Assembly: GCA_036557785.1 (NCBI GenBank)
Contig: DATBGZ010000064.1
Span: 1 to 17,613 of the forward strand
Length of the DNA stretch: 17,613 nt
Source: DATBGZ01 sp036557785
GTDB lineage: Bacteria > Actinomycetota > Actinomycetes > Mycobacteriales > Micromonosporaceae
Reading direction: 5' to 3'
Each line of letters opens with the position of its first letter. Within the stretch, counting starts at the first letter, position 1. Of the stretch, positions 6,265 to 13,938 are shown one piece after another. The notes below the pieces were generated by a model that saw nothing but the letters and a program-made list of their open reading frames with translations, did not search any database and was not told the origin of the DNA. The position numbers and the translations under genes are program-made.

Positions 6265-9063
6265 GTGACCGCGACGCAGACGCCAACCGCTCCCCCTGGC
6301 CGAACGATGGTCGGCCGCGCGGTGGAGCGGGCCCTGCTGGGCGACGCGGCACGCGCGGCCCTCGAGCGACGCCGCCAGGTAGTGGTGATCGCGGGCGAGC
6401 CCGGCGGCGGCAAGACCCGACTGGCCGAGGACGCCGTGGACCAGGCCCGCTCGCTCGGACTCGCGTGCGCCTACGGGCGGGCCGTCGAGGAGGAGGGCAC
6501 GCCGCCCTACTGGCCCATGCGCCAGGTTCTGCGCGCCTTGGCAATCCCGGCCGTCGAGTTCGACCGGACCGATGAGCGGGAACGATTCCAGCTCTTCGAG
6601 GCGATCGCGGGCGCGCTCGTGGTGGCGGCCGAGCCGGCGGGGCTGCTGGTCGTGCTGGACGACCTGCAATGGGCCGACGCGGCAACGCTGCACCTGCTCG
6701 TCCACCTCGCCGCAGCCACGGACCCGGCTCGGCTGGTGGTCGTGGCGACCTACCGCGACACCGAGTTAGCCGGCCGGGAGTCGTTACGGGTGGCACTCGC
6801 CGCGCTCGCGCGCGAGACCGTGGTCACCCGGATCCACCTGGGCGGGCTCTCCCCGGCCGAGGTCGCCCAGCGGCTGGCCGCCCTAACCGGATGGGCCGTG
6901 CGGGAGTCCGTCGCTGCCGATATCTGGCGACGGACCGGCGGGAACCCGTTCTTCGTCGGCGAGCTCGGTCGTGTGCTCGCGTCCGCGAAAAAGGGAAAGC
7001 TGCCGGCCGGCGTCCGTGACGCCATCCGCGACCGTCTCGACCGGCTCTCGCCCGGAACCCGCCGGCTGGTCGAAGCGGCCGCGGTCCTCGGCTCCACCGT
7101 GGACGTACAGCTGCTCGCCCAGGCTGCCGATGCGACGATTCAGTCCACACTGGACGCCGTCGATGAAGCCGAGCGGGCCGGCATCCTGACCGAGACGCGT
7201 GCGTTCGTCCACGACCTCATCTGGGAGGCGGCTCGACTGGACGTTCCCACCGCCGCGCGCCTGGAGCTGCACCGTCGCGCGGCCGAGTGGCTGGGTGAGC
7301 GCAGCGACGCAGACGTCAGGGTCGCCGAGGTCGCGACTCACTGGCTCGAGTCGCTTCCGGCGGGCGACGCCGCCCGAGCGGCTGACTGGGCGCGGCGGGC
7401 TGCCGACCGGGCGATGGCTCACCTGGCCTGGGAGGAGGCTGCAGAGCTGTACGGGCGTGCGGTCGCGGCCGGCGATGCCTCGGGTGCGCTGCCGGCCTCC
7501 GCACGCGCCGAGCTGTTGCTGGCGCAGGCCCGGGCGCTTGTGCGCGCGTTTGACCTTGAGGCCGCGCGCCTGTCTCTGGTCGCCGTGGTGGAGATCGCTC
7601 GCGAGGCGAACGATGCCCGCCTCCTGGCCCAGGCCGCCCTGGCTATGGAGGGTGTGAACCATCCAGCCTGGGACGATACCGCCGGGGCGGTTGCTCGGGA
7701 AGCCTTGGCTGGACTGCCCACTATGGACAGTCCGGTGCGAGCCCGTCTGTTGGCTCTGACTGTTGTTGCCGCGAACTGGAGCATCGACGCCGATGCGGAT
7801 CCGCGCTCTGCTGAGGCGCTCGCGATGGCCGACCGGCTCGCCGACCCGCACGCCCTGCGAGAAGCGTTACGGGCGCGTCAGATGGCGCTCAGCGGACCCG
7901 ACGGAGCAACCGGCCGGCTCGCTATCGGCGACCGGCTGGTCCGGCTCGGCAGTGACGGCGACGACGACGCCGTGCTATGGGGCCGGTTGTGGCGCTTCGA
8001 CGCGCTCGCCCAGCTTGGCGACCTGGCCGCCGCCGAGGCCGAGGTCGAGCGGATCGACGTGGTCGCCCGACGCTTGCGCTCCCCGATGGCCGCCTGGCAC
8101 GTGGCCCGGTGTCGAGCCGCCGTCGCCGCAGCGCGGGGGCGCATCGATGAGGCGATGGCTCACGGACATGCGGCGGAGAAGGCCGCACTTCGCGCGGGCA
8201 CGGCCGGCGCCCACCTGCCGTCGCAGGGGCTGCTCACCATGTTGCGCAATCTGGTCGGGGACTACTCCCCATCGGGCGTGGCACGCATCCCGGTCAATCG
8301 CTCGACCGAGGGCTTCGTGCGGTCGATGCACATCACCTGGCTGCTGGGGCAAGGGCGCGTGGACGAGGCCCGCCAGGTATACGAATCGCTCCCGACGCCG
8401 GACGAGCTGGCCCCGTTTGTCCGCCTGGTCGGCTGGGCCGGACTTGCCGAACTGGCGGCCGAGTTCGAGGACCGCGACCTGGCCGCCCGTACGTACGACC
8501 TGCTGTTGCCCTATGCCGATCGGTTCGTCTGCAGCGGTGCCGGCGTCATCATGATCCTCGGTACGGTCCGGTATCCGCTGGGCCTTGCCGCAGCGACCAT
8601 GGGACGCACGGACGAGGCGGTCCGGCACCTGCGGGCAGCCGTTTCCAGCGGTGAGCGCTGTGGAATGCCGCTCGCGGTAGCCCAGTCGACCTTCCAACTG
8701 GCCCGGGTGCTGGCCCGACGGACCCGGCCAGCCGACCGCACGGAGGCAGCCGCGCTGGCCACATCGGCCGCGGTGCTGGCCGAACGGGTCGGCCTGAAAC
8801 CGTTGCACGAGCGGGCGAAGGCGCTGGCCGAGGCGCTTGCCGGTAAGGCAGCGGGTCCGTTGACGCGGCGCGAGCGGGAGGTGGCCGAGCTTGTTGCTCA
8901 GGGGCTGAGCAACCGCGGGATCGCGGCGGCCATCCATACCAGTGAGCGCACGGTAGAGACCCACGTGCGGCACATCCTGGAGAAGCTGGGGCTGCGCAAC
9001 CGTACGCAGGTGTCCGCGTGGCTGGCCGGGCGCAGGGCGGATCTGCGTACCCCGCCTGCGTAA
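6265..9063 (+). CDS. LuxR-family transcriptional regulator of the LAL type (AAA ATPase + LuxR HTH)
   Basis: The 932-aa protein has the three parts of a LAL (large ATP-binding LuxR/MalT-like) regulator. An N-terminal ATPase has Walker A GEPGGGKT at about residues 44-51 and Walker B LLVVLDDLQWAD at 127-138. A long Ala/Arg-rich helical middle region (about 330-850) is TPR-like. The LuxR helix-turn-helix is at 866-932: LTRREREVAELVAQGLSNRGIAAAI, then SERTVETHVRHILEKLG. Such proteins are usually activators switched by a small ligand and ATP, and often drive secondary-metabolite or catabolic genes. The GTG at 6265 is chosen with a possible leaderless promoter; ATG at 6307, just before VGRAVERALL, is an alternative. 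The next gene, an amidohydrolase, follows after 43 bp on the same strand and may be its target or cotranscribed. Divergent from the ArsR operon. Confidence 0.93.
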   Translation: MTATQTPTAPPGRTMVGRAVERALLGDAARAALERRRQVVVIAGEPGGGKTRLAEDAVDQARSLGLACAYGRAVEEEGTPPYWPMRQVLRALAIPAVEFDRTDERERFQLFEAIAGALVVAAEPAGLLVVLDDLQWADAATLHLLVHLAAATDPARLVVVATYRDTELAGRESLRVALAALARETVVTRIHLGGLSPAEVAQRLAALTGWAVRESVAADIWRRTGGNPFFVGELGRVLASAKKGKLPAGVRDAIRDRLDRLSPGTRRLVEAAAVLGSTVDVQLLAQAADATIQSTLDAVDEAERAGILTETRAFVHDLIWEAARLDVPTAARLELHRRAAEWLGERSDADVRVAEVATHWLESLPAGDAARAADWARRAADRAMAHLAWEEAAELYGRAVAAGDASGALPASARAELLLAQARALVRAFDLEAARLSLVAVVEIAREANDARLLAQAALAMEGVNHPAWDDTAGAVAREALAGLPTMDSPVRARLLALTVVAANWSIDADADPRSAEALAMADRLADPHALREALRARQMALSGPDGATGRLAIGDRLVRLGSDGDDDAVLWGRLWRFDALAQLGDLAAAEAEVERIDVVARRLRSPMAAWHVARCRAAVAAARGRIDEAMAHGHAAEKAALRAGTAGAHLPSQGLLTMLRNLVGDYSPSGVARIPVNRSTEGFVRSMHITWLLGQGRVDEARQVYESLPTPDELAPFVRLVGWAGLAELAAEFEDRDLAARTYDLLLPYADRFVCSGAGVIMILGTVRYPLGLAAATMGRTDEAVRHLRAAVSSGERCGMPLAVAQSTFQLARVLARRTRPADRTEAAALATSAAVLAERVGLKPLHERAKALAEALAGKAAGPLTRREREVAELVAQGLSNRGIAAAIHTSERTVETHVRHILEKLGLRNRTQVSAWLAGRRADLRTPPA

Positions 9064-9106
9064 TCGTACGGATGCGACCCGGGCGCGTCGGCGACACGCT
9101 GGCCCG

Positions 9107-10315
9107 ATGACTGTTGCCACGAGCACCGGACGGTCGCGCCTGACCGCGATCCGCGCAGCCCGACTCTTCGACGGCATCGATGCCGGCCTGCTGCCCGATC
9201 CGACCGTCGTCCTCGACGGCCCGACGATCGCGTCGATCGGGTCGGGGGCACCTGTTCCGGAAGGTGCCACGGTGGTCGACCTCCGCGACGCGACCCTGTT
9301 GCCCGGTCTGGTTGATGGGCACGTGCACCTCGGCTTCGACTCCTCATCCGACCCGGTGGCCAACCTCGCCAACCGGGACGACGCCGAGGCCTTCGCCGCG
9401 ATGATCGCCGCCGCTCGGACGGCCGCCCGGGGCGGAGTGACGACCGTACGGGACCTCGGCGACCGTCGGTATCTGTCCCTCGGCGTCAAGCTGGCCGCTG
9501 CCACAGATCCCACGCTGCCCGACGTCCTGGCCGCGGGACCGCCCATCACCATCCCGGGTGGACACTGCCACTTCCTGGGCGCGGAGGCGTCCGGAATCGA
9601 CGGTCTGCGGCGGGCTGTGCGTGATCATGTTGATCGAGGCGTCGACATCATCAAGGTCATGGCAAGCGGGGGCAACCTGACTCCTGGCAGCCGACCCCAT
9701 CAGCCGCAGTACGGCGTGGTCGAGCTTCGAGCGATCGTCGACGAGGCCCACCGCCATCATCTGCCCGTCACGGCTCACGCGCACGCGCTGAAGTCCATTG
9801 TGGATGGACTCGCCGCCGGACTGGACGGATTCGAGCACCTGTCGTTCATGAGCGCCGACGGCGTCGACCCAATCCCGGACGACGTGCTGGCTGCGCTGGT
9901 CCGGCAGCGGGTGACCGTTGGGATGACCCTGGGTTTCGCCCCGGTACCAGGTGCCCAACCCCCGCCCGGCATTCTGGCCAGGCTACCCGCGCTGCAGGCT
10001 AACGGTCGGCGCCTGTGCGCCGCGGGCGTCCACGTGATTCCCGGCAGCGATGCCGGGATCGCGCCGGCCAAGCCGCCGGACGCGGCCCGCTGGGCTGTTG
10101 CCCAGTTCCAGGACCTCGGTATGACTGCGGCTCAGGCCCTGCACACCTGCACCGCCCGCGCCGCGACGGCGCTCGGCCTCGGCCACCGCAAAGGGCAGCT
10201 ACGCCCGGGATACGACGCGGACATCCTCGCCGTCACGGGCGATCCGACGACCGACCCGGCCGCCATCCACCAGATTCGGGCCGTCTACGTGCGTGGGACT
10301 CCGCTGATCCGGTAA
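9107..10315 (+). CDS. Metal-dependent amidohydrolase (imidazolonepropionase-like)
   Basis: This 402-aa protein carries the amidohydrolase superfamily metal site. HVH is at residues 72-74 in PGLVDGHVHLG, a probable carboxylated Lys is at 183 in IIKVMASGG, and His residues are at 224 (TAHAHA) and 244 (GFEHLSF). The catalytic Asp is at 315 in IPGSDAG. GGVTTVRDLG near 109-118 and the C-terminal GQLRPGYDADILAV place it in the imidazolonepropionase / aryldialkylphosphatase-like branch, members of which hydrolyse dipeptides, carbamates or lactam-like rings; the substrate cannot be read. There is no signal peptide, so it is cytoplasmic. The ATG at 9107 has no clear Shine-Dalgarno. It follows the LAL regulator by 43 bp and ends 13 bp before a convergent exporter gene. 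Confidence 0.92.
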   Translation: MTVATSTGRSRLTAIRAARLFDGIDAGLLPDPTVVLDGPTIASIGSGAPVPEGATVVDLRDATLLPGLVDGHVHLGFDSSSDPVANLANRDDAEAFAAMIAAARTAARGGVTTVRDLGDRRYLSLGVKLAAATDPTLPDVLAAGPPITIPGGHCHFLGAEASGIDGLRRAVRDHVDRGVDIIKVMASGGNLTPGSRPHQPQYGVVELRAIVDEAHRHHLPVTAHAHALKSIVDGLAAGLDGFEHLSFMSADGVDPIPDDVLAALVRQRVTVGMTLGFAPVPGAQPPPGILARLPALQANGRRLCAAGVHVIPGSDAGIAPAKPPDAARWAVAQFQDLGMTAAQALHTCTARAATALGLGHRKGQLRPGYDADILAVTGDPTTDPAAIHQIRAVYVRGTPLIR

Positions 10316-10328
10316 CGCGCGCATCACC

Positions 10329-11540
10329 TCAGGCGGGACGTACCGGCTCGGGAAGCCGCTCGGCTGGGCGACGGCCAGCCGCAGTGAGGACGACGACGGC
10401 TGCCGCGGTCGCTGCTGCCCCGACCACGAACGGCATCCGCGGACCGCCGAACACGACTTCGAGTGAGACGATCGGCCCGCCGAGCGCCATGCCACCGATG
10501 AGCACGGCGGCGAACAGTGACATGACTCTGCCCATCATCGCCTGCTCGCCCTCCTGGAGCCGTCCGACCACCATGCTGAGCAGGAGTGACCAGGCCAGGC
10601 CGATGCCGGCGAGCCCGAGGAACGTGATCGGCACATCGGGGGCGGCGGCCGTGACAGCCAGCGCGCCGGTCATCGCCCATGCGGCGCGACGAAGGGTGTG
10701 GGTGCCGGGCGCTCCGCGGGCAACCGCGGCGAGGGCGCCGACCAAGCTGCCTACCGTCACCGCGGACAGCGCTGCCCCGATCAACGCCGGACCGCCGCCG
10801 AGAACGGTACGCACGAACACCGGCGCAGAGGTCTGGACGCTGAAGCCGAGTGTGGCGACCGCGGCGAGCAGGATGAGCGGGTCGCGCAGCCGCCGCGTTC
10901 GGTAGACGTAGCGCAGCCCGTCGCGGATCTGACCGCGGGCGGTGAGGACCGGTGGCACTGCCGCGACCCGGATCGTCGCCACAATCGCCACGTCGATCAC
11001 GAAGGACGCGGCGTTGACGGCGAAGGCTGCCCGCGGACCGCTGTGCGCCACGAGTAGCGCCCCGACCGCGGAGCCGGTCGCCATCCCGATGAGCATGACG
11101 GTCGCGGCAAGCGACGACGCCCGGGCCGCCTGCCCCGATGGCACGAGCATCGGAACGAGGCTGCGCCGAGCCGGGGTGTCGAGCGCGTTGAAGAGACCCC
11201 ACACGCTCGCGAGTACATAGACCCAGCCGAGCGAGAGAAGCTCCATAGTGGACATAACGGCGAACGCCGTCGCGACAAGACCGAGCCCGGCCTCGGCCAG
11301 CATGAGCAGTCGGCGGCGCTCATGGCGATCGACCAGTGCACCGCACCAGGGCCCGAGGAGGAGGCTGGGCAGGAACTGTGCCGCCACCACCCAGCCCAGC
11401 GCCCGACCATCCATCTCGACGACCACGCTCGCCAGCGCCACGACCTGCATCCACGAGCAGGTCACAGACAGCAGCTGGCCGATCAGGTAGCAGCGCAACG
11501 CCGGCGAACCAAGTCCGGAGCGCCGCCAGTCTCTGGCCAC
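10329..11540 (-). CDS. MFS transporter, probable exporter (MFS_3 / EntS-like)
   Basis: This 403-aa integral membrane protein has about 10-12 hydrophobic segments. The MFS loop motif appears as LLLGPWCGALVDRHERRRLLM at about residues 60-80, followed by NALDTPARRSLVPMLV, which is characteristic of the EntS / MFS_3 exporter group (enterobactin-, macrolide- and drug-efflux-like). It is the last gene of the monooxygenase-ligase operon: its GTG start at 11540 lies 9 bp after the MAPEG stop. Position suggests it exports the product of the operon or a conjugate; the substrate is not evident. The Shine-Dalgarno is weak (GAG ahead of the GTG), which may reflect coupling. Confidence 0.9.
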   Translation of the reverse strand: MARDWRRSGLGSPALRCYLIGQLLSVTCSWMQVVALASVVVEMDGRALGWVVAAQFLPSLLLGPWCGALVDRHERRRLLMLAEAGLGLVATAFAVMSTMELLSLGWVYVLASVWGLFNALDTPARRSLVPMLVPSGQAARASSLAATVMLIGMATGSAVGALLVAHSGPRAAFAVNAASFVIDVAIVATIRVAAVPPVLTARGQIRDGLRYVYRTRRLRDPLILLAAVATLGFSVQTSAPVFVRTVLGGGPALIGAALSAVTVGSLVGALAAVARGAPGTHTLRRAAWAMTGALAVTAAAPDVPITFLGLAGIGLAWSLLLSMVVGRLQEGEQAMMGRVMSLFAAVLIGGMALGGPIVSLEVVFGGPRMPFVVGAAATAAAVVVLTAAGRRPAERLPEPVRPA

Positions 11541-11549
11541 CGCGCGGAC

Positions 11550-11945
11550 TCAGATCGTGGATGCCGCGGCGATGGCGAGGCCGACGCCGAACAGGTAGGT
11601 GCCGACGGCTCCGATCAGGCGAGTCGGGGGTTGCTTCGCGAGGCTGCCTGCCCTGAGCAGCCCGTACGCGTGGAGCAGGCGGGCAAGCGTCGCCCCGACG
11701 ACGAGGGGTACGGCCAGGACCGTCGGCGCGCGGGATCCCACCAACAGGAACAGGACGATCAGCGTCGGCACGTACTCCGTGGCGTTGCCATGTGCGCGAA
11801 TGGCTATCAACAACGGACTCGCGGGGTCGGTGGGCGTCTGCGAACCGCCCGCCTTCGCGGTGACGCGGCGGAGTCGGGACACGTTGTACCCGAGCAGGAA
11901 CACCATCGCAGCGAGGATGGCGGTGCAGATGATGGCCGTGGTCAT
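11550..11945 (-). CDS. MAPEG-family membrane protein
   Basis: The 131-aa protein has four predicted membrane segments (about residues 3-21, 57-72, 74-96 and 110-130). The MAPEG signature appears as RAHGNATEYVPTLIVL at 50-65. MAPEG proteins include microsomal glutathione S-transferases and related enzymes that act on glutathione and lipophilic substrates in the membrane. Bacterial members are often uncharacterised, so GST activity is a suggestion only. The gene is directly downstream of a GshB-like ligase, overlapping it by ATGA (11942-11945), and has its own AAAGGA ribosome binding site. The thiol-ligase neighbours make a glutathione-type cofactor plausible here. Confidence 0.87.
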   Translation of the reverse strand: MTTAIICTAILAAMVFLLGYNVSRLRRVTAKAGGSQTPTDPASPLLIAIRAHGNATEYVPTLIVLFLLVGSRAPTVLAVPLVVGATLARLLHAYGLLRAGSLAKQPPTRLIGAVGTYLFGVGLAIAAASTI

Positions 11946-12913
11946 GCCGGAATCCTTTCGTCGTGGAGGTGCAGGACTCGGTCGAGTACGTCGGCGCAGA
12001 GCGTCCACCCACACACGGCATCGGCCTTGCGCAGGGCGCCCACGCTGGTCACGTTGACCTCGATGAGGTGCGTCCCGATGACGTCGAGGCCGGCCAGCAC
12101 GATGCCGCCCTCGCGCAGGCACGGCGCGAGCAGGGCACACATCTGCCGGTCGTGGTCGGTGAGTTTCGCCTCGCCCCGGGGAGGACCGATGCGAAAGTCG
12201 CCGTCTTCGGGATAGCGCACCACGGCCGCGACTGGCTCCCCGTCCACGACGAAGATGCGCTTGTTGCCGTCGCCCACTTCGCGCAGATACTGCTGGACCA
12301 TGACGGCGCGACCGCCGTCGTCGGTGGCGAGGTCGATCAGCGAGGAAAGGTTTGGGTCGGTCCGATCGAGGCAAAGCACACCCCGGCCCGAGAAGCCGTC
12401 CACCGGCTTGAGCACCGCGCAGCCGTGCTCGGCGAGGAACGACCGGATCTCGCGCCGGTCGGCAGTCACGATCGTCGGTGCGATCAGCTCGGGGAAGCGG
12501 AGCGGAAGCAGATGCTCGCTGCACAGCCGCAGCCCCCGCGGATCATTGACCATGGCGGTACGCGACGGGTTGACCAGGTCGAGGATCAAGGTGGCCGTGA
12601 GGTACGTCTGGTCGATCGGCGGCTCCGTGCGCATGAACACGGCCGCCACGTCGTCGAGCCAGATGTGCTCGGCTGGACCACGCGTGTACCAGGGCTGGGC
12701 GACAGTGAACCGCCAGCCGACGGCGGGGCCGACGGGGGCCAGACTGATCCGTCGGGCGAGGGCACGGGCACGACCGTTGACCGCCTCGAGCAGGCCCGCC
12801 TCGGTGACCCATACGTCGGCGCCGCGCTCCTGAGCCGCCTGCATGAGCCCGACACTGGTGTCGATGGACGGGTCGAGCCTCTCCAACGGATCGACAACGA
12901 AGACGAGGTTCAT
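11942..12913 (-). CDS. gshB: Glutathione synthase-like ATP-grasp ligase (GshB family)
   Basis: The 323-aa length is normal for prokaryotic GshB. It starts MNLVFVVDPLERLDPSIDTS, the GshB N-terminal domain opening. VFMRTEPPIDQTYL (about 92-105) matches the family's MRkdPPfD segment. The ATP-grasp part has LKPVDGFSGRG (168-178), NKRIFVVDGEPV (217-228), GLDVIG (275-280) and the metal-ligand strand LIEVNVTS (283-290). Known GshB joins gamma-glutamylcysteine and glycine using ATP. After NVTS the usual P-T-G/C continuation is replaced by VGALRKAD, so the acceptor end of the site may differ and another C-terminal residue or a peptide substrate is possible. The ATG at 12913 overlaps the GCS2 stop (ATGA) and the stop overlaps the MAPEG start. 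The function as glutathione synthase is likely but not proven. Confidence 0.87.
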   Translation of the reverse strand: MNLVFVVDPLERLDPSIDTSVGLMQAAQERGADVWVTEAGLLEAVNGRARALARRISLAPVGPAVGWRFTVAQPWYTRGPAEHIWLDDVAAVFMRTEPPIDQTYLTATLILDLVNPSRTAMVNDPRGLRLCSEHLLPLRFPELIAPTIVTADRREIRSFLAEHGCAVLKPVDGFSGRGVLCLDRTDPNLSSLIDLATDDGGRAVMVQQYLREVGDGNKRIFVVDGEPVAAVVRYPEDGDFRIGPPRGEAKLTDHDRQMCALLAPCLREGGIVLAGLDVIGTHLIEVNVTSVGALRKADAVCGWTLCADVLDRVLHLHDERIPA

Positions 12914-13938
12914 GCCATCGCTCCACTGAGGACAGTCCTGTGGCGACGTCGGCCGGCGGATGAGGCGATCTCCAACAGATCCGCCGCCCGTGGCGAAAAG
13001 CCCAGCGCCGCGTCGTCCCAGGCCCGGGCCAGGTCCGCCGCCGTGGGCAGCAGCAGATCCAGCGCCTCACGCCGTGCCCGACAGTCGTAGAGGAGCCGGG
13101 CCACTGTGCTGATCGCCTCGCCCATACGGTGCCTGGGTTGTGCGTCGAGATAGCGCACCTCGAGGTAGCCACCCCGCGGCCGTACTGGCGGGAAGAGAGT
13201 CGACAGGTGGTACGTCGGGTCGGCCGCTTCGGGGATCGGCAACCGTTGCGCCGCCGACGCGAAGGCGTGGTACGCCCCGACCGGGTCGACCAGGTCGAGG
13301 TGCCGACCGTCGTACCCGGTCCGGGTCAGGTCGACGCCCTGCCAGATGCGGGTTCGCGCGCCGTTGATCCCCGCGGGCCCGCCGTCGAGCCATGGCGAGT
13401 TGGCGAATGCGGCGGCCAGCGGCGGACCGGCCAGGTTCGCCACCAGCCACTGCTCCCGACCGGCGGCTCCGGGGAGCAGATCCACGCTCACCTGGAGCGA
13501 GGCGGTGAGCCGCATCATCCGCCGGCCGTCCGGCCCCACCCGGTCGAACAGCTCCTGCATCGCGAGGTAGCGCGGTGTCGGGGTGCAGAGCGCGATCTCG
13601 GTGCACGAGTGGTACGGGTTGGTTCCGAAGCTCAGCAGCCGAACGCCTCGATCGCTCGCGATCCGTTGCGCGCGCCCGATGAGACCGTGAAGGTCCCGCA
13701 CGAGTGCTTGCGCGGTGGGCCGCGGTGACGGGCTGAACTCGACCTGGCCGCCCGGCTCGAATGTCGGCACGGCCTCACGGACGAAGTCCTCGTCGAATCC
13801 GGCTCGCAGGATCCTGGGGTGGACCGGTCGCGGCGTGTCGTCGTCGTCGGTGACCGGGATCAACTCGACCTCTGTCCCGACCCGGCCCGGTCGCAGCGCG
13901 GGACGAAAGAGCCGCTCAACCGCGAGCTTCAGGTCCAT
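12910..13938 (-). CDS. GCS2-family glutamate-cysteine ligase-like enzyme (carboxylate-amine ligase, EgtA-like)
   Basis: The 342-aa protein matches the GCS2 / EgtA type of glutamate-cysteine ligase. VGTEVELIPV (20-29) carries the Glu metal/ATP ligands, and FEPGGQVEFSP (60-70), RMMRLTASLQVSVD (140-153), GPPLAAAFANSPWLDG (171-186) and the signature LSTLFPPVRPRGGYLEVRYLDAQP (245-268) follow in family order. The reaction in the family is ATP-dependent linkage of the gamma-carboxyl of Glu to Cys. EgtA, the actinobacterial relative, serves ergothioneine synthesis, but no egtB-E genes are here; the neighbour is GshB-like, pointing to a glutathione or gamma-glutamyl product. It is somewhat shorter than typical EgtA (about 420-430 aa). 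The ATG at 13938 has no good Shine-Dalgarno and starts 34 bp after the stop of the 33-codon ORF upstream, so coupling to that peptide is possible. Confidence 0.88.
   Translation of the reverse strand: MDLKLAVERLFRPALRPGRVGTEVELIPVTDDDDTPRPVHPRILRAGFDEDFVREAVPTFEPGGQVEFSPSPRPTAQALVRDLHGLIGRAQRIASDRGVRLLSFGTNPYHSCTEIALCTPTPRYLAMQELFDRVGPDGRRMMRLTASLQVSVDLLPGAAGREQWLVANLAGPPLAAAFANSPWLDGGPAGINGARTRIWQGVDLTRTGYDGRHLDLVDPVGAYHAFASAAQRLPIPEAADPTYHLSTLFPPVRPRGGYLEVRYLDAQPRHRMGEAISTVARLLYDCRARREALDLLLPTAADLARAWDDAALGFSPRAADLLEIASSAGRRRHRTVLSGAMA

Noticed and set aside
7975..9552. 525-codon open frame antisense to the LAL regulator and amidohydrolase
   Set aside because: A long antisense frame is expected at this GC content; its translation has no recognisable domain and it crosses two well-supported genes.
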